This document shows positions 1 to 5,152 of a stretch of 7,710 bases of DNA, piece by piece. The notes below the pieces were generated by a model, which worked only from the letters and a program-made list of their open reading frames with translations, searched no databases and was not told where the DNA came from. The first letter of the stretch is position 1. The number at the start of each line of letters is the position of its first letter. The stretch is from positions 1-7,710 of the forward strand of contig JAICYE010000086.1 of NCBI GenBank assembly GCA_025934385.1. Reading direction: 5' to 3'. The DNA comes from Acidimicrobiia bacterium (GTDB lineage Bacteria > Actinomycetota > Acidimicrobiia > IMCC26256 > BP-133). A program made the translations under genes and the position numbers.

Positions 1-10
1 ACTTCCGCTG

Positions 11-1405
11 ATGGCCGCCGGCGGCGGCTTCCTCCTCCCCGACCGGCCGGTCGACAGCCTCGACGACTGGCGGGCCCTGGGCGGTGGCGACGGCCTCGAC
101 GCCGCCCGGCGCCTCGGCCCCGACGGCACCATCGACGAGCTGCGGGCCTCCGGCCTGCGGGGCCGGGGCGGCGGCGGCTTCCCCACCGGCGCCAAATGGG
201 CCGGCGTGGCCGCCGGCCGGGGCACCCACCGCTACGTCGTGGCCAACGCCGCCGAAGGCGAGCCCGGCACGTTCAAGGACCGCCGGCTCATGCGCCGCAA
301 CCCCTACCAGCTCGTCGAGGGCGTGGCCATCGCCACCTTCGCCGTCGGCGCCCGGGAGGCCTTCATCGGCCTCAAGGCCAGCTTCACGCAGGAGATCGAC
401 CGGCTCACCCGGGCCCTGGCCGAGATGAGCGAGGCCGGGCTCGCCGGCGACGTTCCCATCCGGATCGTCCCCGGCCCCGAGGAGTACCTGCTCGGGGAGG
501 AGAAGGCGCTGCTCGAGGTCATCGAGGGGAAGGACCCGCTCCCCCGCCTCCTGCCGCCCTACCTCCACGGCCTGTTCTCCACCGCCCCCCAGATGGGGTG
601 GATCGCCGCTCCCCTCGAGCCCGGCCACCACGGCCCCCACGAGTCCAACCCGACGCTGGTCAACAACGCCGAGACGCTGTCGAACGTGCCCTGGATCCTG
701 GCCCGGGGGGCGGAGTGGTTCCGCACCATGGGCACGGCGTCGTCGCCCGGCACCATCGTGGCCACCGTGGTGGGCGACGTCGCCACGCCGGTCGTCGTCG
801 AGGTCGAGATGGGCACCCCCCTCTCGGCGCTCCTCGACGGCCCGGCCGGCGGGCCGCTCCCCGGCCGCGCCTGGAAGGCGGTCTTCTCCGGCGTGGCCAA
901 CCCGGCGCTCGACCCCAACCGGGTCGACCCGCCGATGACCTACGAGGACTTCACCGCCCACGGCTCCGGCCTCGGTGCCGCCGGCTTCATCGTCTACGAC
1001 GACACCGCCTGCATGGTCGACGTCGCCCGGATCTTCTCCCGCTTCCTGGCGGTGGAGTCCTGCGGCCAGTGCCCGCCCTGCAAGCTCGGGTCGGGCGAGA
1101 TCACCGAGCGCCTCGAGCGTATCGAGGCCGGCCGCGGCACCGACGGTGACATCGCCCACATCGGCTCCTGGCTCGGGCAGGTCACCGACGGCGCCCGCTG
1201 CTACCTGGCCACCGAGGAGCGCGACGTCGTCAGCTCGATCCTGCGCGGCTACCCGGAGGAGTTCGCCGAGCATCTCGAAGGGGGCCGCTGCCCCCGGCCC
1301 CGTCAGCTCGTCGTCCCGAAGATCGTCGATCTGGAGGACGGGCGGGTCGCCTACGACGAGTCCCAGTCGAGGAAGCGCCCCGACTGGACGTACGCCCCCG
1401 CCTGA
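11..1405 (+). CDS. NuoF-like NADH-binding flavin/Fe-S subunit (start may lie upstream of window)
   Basis: The protein resembles the 51-kDa NuoF/Nqo1 subunit, which takes electrons from NADH through FMN to a [4Fe-4S] cluster. Visible landmarks are the glycine-rich FMN/NADH segment LRGRGGGGFPTGAKW (residues 49-63), NAAEGEPGTFKD (79-90), GEEKALLEVIEG (162-173), the NNAETLSNV segment (218-226) and the N3-type cluster ligands Cys351, Cys354, Cys357 (ESCGQCPPC) and Cys397. The canonical YICGEETAL motif is altered to YLLGEEKAL. About 20 extra residues (roughly 191-211) separate the PPYLHGLF and NPTLVNN segments. At 464 aa it is slightly longer than Nqo1. The frame is open back to base 2 and no ribosome site precedes the ATG at 11, so the true start may be off the window. 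No NuoG follows; the next gene is convergent. It therefore looks like a stand-alone NuoF homologue rather than part of a complete complex I operon. Its electron acceptor is unknown. Confidence 0.9.
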   Translation: MAAGGGFLLPDRPVDSLDDWRALGGGDGLDAARRLGPDGTIDELRASGLRGRGGGGFPTGAKWAGVAAGRGTHRYVVANAAEGEPGTFKDRRLMRRNPYQLVEGVAIATFAVGAREAFIGLKASFTQEIDRLTRALAEMSEAGLAGDVPIRIVPGPEEYLLGEEKALLEVIEGKDPLPRLLPPYLHGLFSTAPQMGWIAAPLEPGHHGPHESNPTLVNNAETLSNVPWILARGAEWFRTMGTASSPGTIVATVVGDVATPVVVEVEMGTPLSALLDGPAGGPLPGRAWKAVFSGVANPALDPNRVDPPMTYEDFTAHGSGLGAAGFIVYDDTACMVDVARIFSRFLAVESCGQCPPCKLGSGEITERLERIEAGRGTDGDIAHIGSWLGQVTDGARCYLATEERDVVSSILRGYPEEFAEHLEGGRCPRPRQLVVPKIVDLEDGRVAYDESQSRKRPDWTYAPA

Positions 1406-1411
1406 GCGCGA

Positions 1412-1431
1412 CGGCGTTCATCAGAACGCCG
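1412..1431. terminator. Stem-loop between convergent genes
   Basis: CGGCGTTC (1412-1419) pairs perfectly with GAACGCCG (1424-1431) around the 4-base loop ATCA. It starts 7 bases after the stop of the NuoF-like gene, and its loop contains the stop codon of the opposing DUF3105 gene. The position suggests a shared bidirectional terminator. There is no T-run on either strand, so intrinsic termination is not certain. Confidence 0.5.
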
Positions 1432-2152
1432 GGCGGCCGCCGATCGCCTCGGGTATCCCGCTGCAGGTGACCCCGTACTCGGGGCTGTACTTCGGGTTCT
1501 GGCGGAACGTTTCGACGAAGCGCTGCAGCCGGGAATCGTGAGGCGAGTCGACGCGGAGCTGGTGGGCCCAGGAGCTGATGATGATCGGCGCCGGCAGCCC
1601 GGGGTAGGGGCTCAGGTCGATGTAGCGCTCACCGGTGTCCCGGCGCTGGCCGCCGATCGTGACCACCACGTCCGGCTGGCGGCGGACGAGCCGCTCGAGC
1701 TCGGCGACGTCCTTCGGCGCGAGGTCGGGCCGCCACGTGATCCACACCACGCCGTGCTCCAGGTTGTGGCCGGCCCGTTCGTTGGGGACGGGCTCGTCGT
1801 ACACGCCGCAGTTCATCCACTTGCTGTTGTGGTCGCCGCCGGCCGGCGGGTTCACGGCATAGCGGATCGGCCCGTCGTCGTGGTTGTGGGGGAGGGCGCC
1901 GGGGACCGCCGGGCCGGTGATCGCCGGCCAGCCCCTCGTCTCCCAGGCCACGACGCCGGGGATGCCGGAGTCGTCGGGGACGACGATCGGCTGGGGCTCC
2001 ACGGTGACCGGCGACGGCGCCACCGGGGCCGGCGGCAGCGACCGGGACCCGCTGTGGAGGTAGCCGCCGGCGTCGAACGTCAGGGCCACCACCATGATCA
2101 CGAGGCCGCCCAGGAAGGCCAGCGCCGCCGGCCGGGCCCATCCGGCTCTCAC
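1421..2152 (-). CDS. DUF3105 membrane-anchored secreted protein, paralogue 1
   Basis: This 243-aa protein has a single N-terminal hydrophobic segment (about residues 8-26, LALL/VIMVVAL type), then a Pro/Val-rich linker (39-60). A DUF3105 domain fills the rest. The family hallmarks are visible: NPPAGGDHNSKWMNCGVYDEPVP (101-123), HNLEHGVVWITWRP (129-142), the SPYPGLPAPIIISSWAHQLRVD stretch (181-202) and a C-terminal Cys230. It is probably an extracytoplasmic domain tethered to the membrane. The family function is unknown; conserved His and Cys suggest metal binding, but that is inference. The start is GTG at 2152, whose bases overlap the upstream gene's stop as GTGA, so translation is probably coupled to that gene. 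An ATG at 2141 is out of frame. Confidence 0.9.
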   Translation of the reverse strand: MRAGWARPAALAFLGGLVIMVVALTFDAGGYLHSGSRSLPPAPVAPSPVTVEPQPIVVPDDSGIPGVVAWETRGWPAITGPAVPGALPHNHDDGPIRYAVNPPAGGDHNSKWMNCGVYDEPVPNERAGHNLEHGVVWITWRPDLAPKDVAELERLVRRQPDVVVTIGGQRRDTGERYIDLSPYPGLPAPIIISSWAHQLRVDSPHDSRLQRFVETFRQNPKYSPEYGVTCSGIPEAIGGRPAF

Positions 2153-3036
2153 TGGTCGATCACCATCTCCCGCACCCCGACCAGGCGGCCGAAGGAGGCC
2201 AGGACCTCCTCCTGGTCGTCGGCCAGGTGGCGGACCAGCACGTGGTCATAGCCCATGTTGGCGTAGCGGCTGAACCGCGCCGCCACCCGCTCGGGACCGC
2301 CGACGACGGTGGCCGCCGGGTCCATTCCCCGGTAGCCGCCCTCGAGGATGGGCCGCGCCACCCGCCGGGCGTCGGCATCGTCGTCGCCGACGTGGACGTC
2401 GCGCCGGAGCACCACCTCGCCGGGCGGGCGGTCATGGGCCTCGCAGGCCTTGTGGTAGGCCTGGGCCAGCTCCCCCGCCTGGTCGTCGGTCGCCCAGGGG
2501 GCGGCGATCCAGCCGTCCCCGAGGCGGGCGGCCCGGTCGAGGGCCGCCGGGGCGTGGCCGCCGATCCACACCTCGAGCCCCTGCGGCGGAGTCGGCGCCA
2601 CCCGGACGCCGTCGACCTCGTCGCCGGCCAGCAGCCGCCGGATGACGTCGAGGTCGTGCTCGAAGACGGCGCCCCGGCCTTGGGCCGGCGCGCCCATGGC
2701 CGCCATCTGGTCGCCGCCGCCGACGGCGCACTGGAGGACGAAGCGACCCTTCGCCAGGGAGGCCAGCGTCCCGACCTGCTCGGCCACCAGCACGGGGTTC
2801 CAGGCCGGCAGCAGGTAGAGCGCCCCCGCCGGCCGGTCGCCCCACTCGGCCTGCAGCCGGCCGAGATCGGCCGCGTTCGGGTAGTACGGCACCGGGCCGG
2901 TGGCGGGGTGGTCGCCGACGACGCGCGAGTCGAGCCGGGCGGCGGCGGCCGCCGCCGCCCGCTCCACCATCCACCGGGCACCCTCCCGGGGGTCGGCGAC
3001 CGGATAAGAGCTGCGCAGCGACGTCCCGATCCTCAT
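2149..3036 (-). CDS. LLM-class (luciferase-like) F420-type oxidoreductase
   Basis: The 295-aa protein has the luciferase-like monooxygenase TIM-barrel pattern: MRIGTSL at the first strand, VAEQVGTLASLAKGRF (84-99), the LQCAVGGG strand-loop (101-108), an FEHDLDVIRRLLAGD helix (125-139), the signature LEVWIGGHAPAALDRAARLGDGWI (154-177), and a C-terminal VVGGPERVAARFSRY helix with YDHVLVRHL (263-271). Members of this group in Actinobacteria typically use coenzyme F420, and some use FMN; the sequence alone does not settle cofactor or substrate. The protein is cytoplasmic with no signal peptide. The start is ATG at 3036, with only a weak purine stretch (AGGCTGAAG) upstream. It is the first gene of a two-gene minus-strand operon, overlapping the DUF3105 gene by 4 bases, and is divergent from the small gene at 3124. 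A GCC-rich run encodes seven consecutive alanines at 27-33. Confidence 0.92.
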   Translation of the reverse strand: MRIGTSLRSSYPVADPREGARWMVERAAAAAAARLDSRVVGDHPATGPVPYYPNAADLGRLQAEWGDRPAGALYLLPAWNPVLVAEQVGTLASLAKGRFVLQCAVGGGDQMAAMGAPAQGRGAVFEHDLDVIRRLLAGDEVDGVRVAPTPPQGLEVWIGGHAPAALDRAARLGDGWIAAPWATDDQAGELAQAYHKACEAHDRPPGEVVLRRDVHVGDDDADARRVARPILEGGYRGMDPAATVVGGPERVAARFSRYANMGYDHVLVRHLADDQEEVLASFGRLVGVREMVIDQ

Positions 3037-3112
3037 GGCGCTTCAGCCTGCCACGCATCCGCGTGCCGGCCGCACCGCGGGGATAGTCTCGAATCACAAC
3101 GTTGGGATTTCA

Positions 3113-3118
3113 GGAGGG
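3113..3118 (+). promoter_or_regulatory. Ribosome binding site of the 55-aa protein
   Basis: GGAGGG lies 5 bases before the GTG at 3124. It is a near-perfect Shine-Dalgarno sequence, and it fixes that GTG as the start within a much longer open frame. Confidence 0.75.
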
Positions 3119-3123
3119 CGTCC

Positions 3124-3291
3124 GTGGGCGACCAGACCCCCGTGGTGCGATTCGAACCCTGCACCGCCTTCGAGACCGGGCCCGACCCCGCCGCAGGCGC
3201 CTGCCTGGGCTGCGGCTGGCTGGAGGAGGACCACTGGCTGGCGGAACTCGAGCGCCGGGCGACAGCTCAGGCGGTGACCGCAGCCCCCTAG
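3124..3291 (+). CDS. Small Cys-rich, zinc-ribbon-like protein (55 aa)
   Basis: A GTG-initiated 55-aa protein follows a strong Shine-Dalgarno. The key pattern is Cys13, Cys27-Leu-Gly-Cys30-Gly and His37, with a [12 protein letters not shown] core (21-32) and an acidic/helical stretch after it. This C-x13-C-x2-C-x6-H spacing resembles short actinobacterial and phage proteins that probably bind one zinc ion; exact family and function are not recognised. The C-terminus ([13 protein letters not shown]) is probably disordered. The gene sits 10 bases ahead of the glycosylase gene on the same strand, so co-transcription is possible. It diverges from the LLM gene, and the 87-bp gap between them presumably carries both promoters. 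A TAGTCT (3084-3089) could serve as a -10 element, but no convincing -35 was seen. The frame is open far upstream only because of high G+C content. Confidence 0.72.
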   Translation: MGDQTPVVRFEPCTAFETGPDPAAGACLGCGWLEEDHWLAELERRATAQAVTAAP

Positions 3292-3294
3292 CCT
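3289..3294 (+). promoter_or_regulatory. Possible -10 element for a leaderless glycosylase mRNA
   Basis: TAGCCT fits the TANNNT -10 pattern and ends 7 bases before the ATG at 3302, the spacing expected if transcription starts at the start codon. No Shine-Dalgarno precedes that ATG. The first three bases are also the stop codon of the small upstream gene. No clear -35 box was found. Confidence 0.3.
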
Positions 3295-3301
3295 TTCGGG
3301 C

Positions 3302-4198
3302 ATGCCGGAGCTGCCCGAGATCACCGCGCTGGCCGAACGCCTGGCCGACAAGGTCGCCGGGCACACGTTCGCCGGCGCGGTGCCCCTCTCGTTCTCGGGC
3401 CTGAAAACGGTCGTGCCGCCGCCCGAGAGCCTGATCGGCGACACGGTCGAGGCGGTCGGCCACCGGGGCAAGTTCCTCGTCTTCGAGCTGTCCGGGATTC
3501 CTTTTCGACCTGAGGATCCAGCCACCGGGTGGCGCGAAAAGGAATCCCGGATCGGCGGGCCGCGACTGCTCGTGCACCTCTCCCAGGGCGGGCGGGTCGA
3601 CATCGAGGCCCCGCCGAAGACGACGAAGCCGAAGGGCGCCGTCGTCCGGCTCCGGTTCGAGGGCGCTCCCGCCGTCCTCCTCAAGGAGTTCGGCACCGAA
3701 CGCAAGGCCGGCTGGTGGGTCCTGGGGGCGGGCGACGACGGCCCGCTGGCCAGGCTCGGGCCCGACGCCGACTCGCCCGAGGGCGAGGCGCTCCTCCTCG
3801 AGAGCGCCGACACCCGCCGGGTCCACACCATCCTGCGCGACCAGCGCACGATCGCCGGCGTCGGCCGCGGCTACAGCGACGACGCCCTGCACGAGGCCGG
3901 GATCTCCCCCTTCGCCACGCTGGCCTCGCTCGACCGCCCCGCCCGGGAGCGGGTCGTCACCGCCCTCCGGAAGGTCCTGGCCGATGGGCTGGCGGCCGAG
4001 CGCCGGCGGACGGGCGGGCTGCCGACCAAGGTCGGCGACCACTGGGTCGTCCACGGCCGCCACGGCCAGCCCTGCCCCCGCTGCGGCACCGAACTCCGGC
4101 GCATCTCCTACGACTCCCACGAGGTCGCCTACTGTCCCCCCTGCCAGACCGGCGGGAAGATCCTGGCGGACCGCCGGCTGTCCCGCCTCGTCAAGTAG
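3302..4198 (+). CDS. Fpg/Nei-family DNA glycosylase carrying an in-frame palindromic insert
   Basis: This is a base-excision repair glycosylase/AP lyase that removes oxidised bases. The N-terminus MPELPEI gives the catalytic Pro2 and Glu3 after Met removal. Lys57 in [11 protein letters not shown] matches the conserved Fpg lysine. The H2TH region is [27 protein letters not shown] (184-210), with Arg replacing the usual Asn of Fpg GNIY, as in the actinobacterial Nei-like branch. A C-terminal zinc finger has Cys258, Cys261, Cys278 and Cys281 (CPRC...CPPC). At 298 aa the protein is somewhat long. Residues about 64-84 are encoded by a 61-bp perfect-armed palindrome. They fall in the loop between the FLVFEL and PRLLVHL strands, which in relatives is normally a short turn. 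The frame is intact and all catalytic landmarks remain, so I expect an active enzyme. The start at ATG 3302 is required by the catalytic N-terminus. Whether it acts as Fpg (8-oxoguanine) or Nei (pyrimidines) cannot be decided here. Confidence 0.93.
   Translation: MPELPEITALAERLADKVAGHTFAGAVPLSFSGLKTVVPPPESLIGDTVEAVGHRGKFLVFELSGIPFRPEDPATGWREKESRIGGPRLLVHLSQGGRVDIEAPPKTTKPKGAVVRLRFEGAPAVLLKEFGTERKAGWWVLGAGDDGPLARLGPDADSPEGEALLLESADTRRVHTILRDQRTIAGVGRGYSDDALHEAGISPFATLASLDRPARERVVTALRKVLADGLAAERRRTGGLPTKVGDHWVVHGRHGQPCPRCGTELRRISYDSHEVAYCPPCQTGGKILADRRLSRLVK
3491..3551 (+). repeat. Palindromic repeat element, copy A (inside the glycosylase gene)
   Basis: Two perfect 17-bp arms, TCCGGGATTCCTTTTCG (3491-3507) and its exact complement (3535-3551), flank a 27-base centre. 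The centre contains a small inner hairpin (GCCACC/GGTGGC, 3521-3533). The element is read in frame as residues 64-84 of the glycosylase. Its reverse complement shares the terminal pattern TTCCTTT(T)CGCGCC...AGGTCGAAA(A)GGAA and the 27-base centre length with copy B at 4989-5045, so the two belong to one family in opposite orientations. Confidence 0.8.
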
Positions 4199-4211
4199 TG
4201 GTCACGGCGCG

Positions 4212-4805
4212 CTATACGAAGCCCTTCTCCGGGCCCTTGTCGCGGAAGGCGTCGGCGAACGTGGCGATCGGGCCCGCCGCGGAAGTCGCCGTGGCGGCGG
4301 CGGTAGCGGGGCAGAGCAGGCGGCGGTGCCATGCCGTGGCCGCCAGGGTCGTCGACATCGACGGGCGGGGCGCCACCAGCACCCACCGGTCGCGCCTGGT
4401 GAGGTCGCGCAAACCGTCCAGCGTGGTGGGCGCCGTCGCCGCCGGCCGGTACCACACGATCACGAAGCCGTGCTCCAGCGAGTGGACGAGGTGCCCGTCG
4501 GCCGGCACGTCGGTGTCGTCGTAGAAGCCGGCGGCGGCGGGCACCGGGTCGTGATCGCCGCCCGCCGGCGGGTCGATCCTGTAGCTCGCCGCCGGGACGT
4601 GCGTCCGGCCGGGATCGGTCAGTTCGTCGGCCCGGCACCCATCCTGTTCCACCGACGTGCGCAGCGCAGCCGACAGAGCCGGCGGTTCGGCCGCCGACCC
4701 CGCCCCAGAACCATGACCGAGCAACCGGATCCCCACTACACCCACCAGCCCCGCCAGCACCAGGGCCCCCAGGCGAACATTGCTCACGAGGCCGATACGT
4801 AGCAC
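4212..4805 (-). CDS. DUF3105-like membrane-anchored protein, paralogue 2
   Basis: This 197-aa protein has an N-terminal hydrophobic segment (about residues 11-29) followed by an Ala/Gly/Ser linker and a shortened DUF3105 domain. Recognisable parts are YRIDPPAGGDHDP (75-87), GFYDD (93-97), HLVHSLEHGFVIVWYRP (105-121) and a C-terminal FADAFRDKGPEKGF tail. Compared with paralogue 1 it lacks the NCGVYDEPVP cysteine and the PYPGLPAPI block, and has Cys57 and Cys165 elsewhere. It is probably exported and tethered to the membrane; function is unknown. The GTG at 4805 gives the longest frame but lies inside a strong hairpin and lacks a Shine-Dalgarno. An in-frame GTG at 4787 (residue 7) is an alternative that keeps the whole hydrophobic segment. 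Its 3' end faces the glycosylase gene with a 13-base gap, in which I see no stem-loop. Confidence 0.83.
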   Translation of the reverse strand: MLRIGLVSNVRLGALVLAGLVGVVGIRLLGHGSGAGSAAEPPALSAALRTSVEQDGCRADELTDPGRTHVPAASYRIDPPAGGDHDPVPAAAGFYDDTDVPADGHLVHSLEHGFVIVWYRPAATAPTTLDGLRDLTRRDRWVLVAPRPSMSTTLAATAWHRRLLCPATAAATATSAAGPIATFADAFRDKGPEKGFV

Positions 4806-4841
4806 AGCCGGGGACGCAACGGGCGGCGTCTCCGGCTGTGC
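4802..4841. promoter_or_regulatory. Strong hairpin over the start of DUF3105 paralogue 2
   Basis: GCACAGCCGGGGACGC (4802-4817) pairs with GCGTCTCCGGCTGTGC (4826-4841). That is 16 positions with a single G-T mismatch, around an 8-base loop. The GTG start at 4805 is embedded in the stem, so on the minus-strand transcript the structure could block initiation. As duplex DNA it could instead be an operator. There is no T-run, which argues against an intrinsic terminator. Confidence 0.45.
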
Positions 4842-4988
4842 GGGTGTCGGCTCAAGCTCACCGGCGGGCGAGACGGCGGCGAGCCGACGACCTCTGTAAC
4901 TCTTCCGTCCTCCCCTTGGGGTTCAGGGGCGGTCCCTCGGACTGATATTCCCGCCGGCGCCCGCCGCAAACGCCGAAGTGTGCATGAA

Positions 4989-5045
4989 CCCGAATTCCTT
5001 TCGCGCCGCGGGCTGACGGCGAAGCCAGGTCGAAAGGAATTCGGG
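4989..5045 (-). repeat. Palindromic repeat element, copy B (ftsH upstream region)
   Basis: Two perfect 15-bp arms, CCCGAATTCCTTTCG (4989-5003) and its complement (5031-5045), surround a 27-base centre. Aligned with the reverse complement of copy A, the centres match at 15 of 27 positions. The matches cluster at the ends (CGCC at one side, CAGGT at the other), and each arm differs mainly by one fewer T. It ends 107 bp before the ftsH ATG. Confidence 0.78.
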
Positions 5046-5135
5046 GTGTTCCTTCCGGTTTCCTCGGGATCGGGCATCTTCCCTCAAGGCCCACGGCCGC
5101 GGTGCCGAAAGAGGGGGTGTCCTTCCCCTCACCAG

Positions 5136-5145
5136 GAAGAGGAGG
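5136..5145 (+). promoter_or_regulatory. Ribosome binding site of ftsH
   Basis: The purine run AAGAGGAGG contains GGAGG at 5141-5145, 7 bases ahead of the ATG at 5153. This decides the start in favour of that ATG over an in-frame GTG at 5102, which has no such site. Confidence 0.75.
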
Positions 5146-5152
5146 CCGCACC

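Larger units (their letters stand above)
4806..5152. other. 347-bp gene-free region between divergent DUF3105 paralogue 2 and ftsH
   Basis: From left to right it holds the outer arm of the hairpin at 4802-4841, about 100 bp with no gene-like signal (4870-4988), palindromic repeat copy B (4989-5045), and the ftsH leader with its ribosome site. It must contain the promoters of both flanking divergent genes. No -35/-10 pair with good spacing could be picked out; GATATT at 4944-4949 is the best isolated A/T-rich hexamer. A minus-strand frame across 4784-5077 is open but looks spurious. Confidence 0.6.

Noticed and set aside
1836..1849. Perfect 14-bp palindrome CCGCCGGCCGGCGG
   Set aside because: It lies in the codons for the conserved PPAGG motif of DUF3105 and is explained by G/C codon choice.
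2939..2962. GCC/GGC trinucleotide run in the LLM gene
   Set aside because: It encodes an alanine stretch in a helix; slippage potential only, no sign of a distinct element.
2227..3123. Long plus-strand frame running into the 55-aa gene
   Set aside because: Most of it is the complement of the LLM oxidoreductase; only the part after the Shine-Dalgarno at 3113 looks real.
4784..5077. A 97-aa minus-strand open frame across the gene-free region
   Set aside because: It spans the hairpin and the palindromic repeat, overlaps the DUF3105 start, is Arg/Pro/Ser-rich and has no recognisable domain.
5111..5130. GAGGGG/CCCCTC inverted repeat just before the ftsH ribosome site
   Set aside because: Only 6 bp with an 8-base loop; expected by chance at this composition.
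5102..5152. In-frame GTG that would extend FtsH by 17 residues
   Set aside because: It lacks a Shine-Dalgarno, while the ATG at 5153 has GGAGG at ideal spacing; the extension would also translate the ribosome site.
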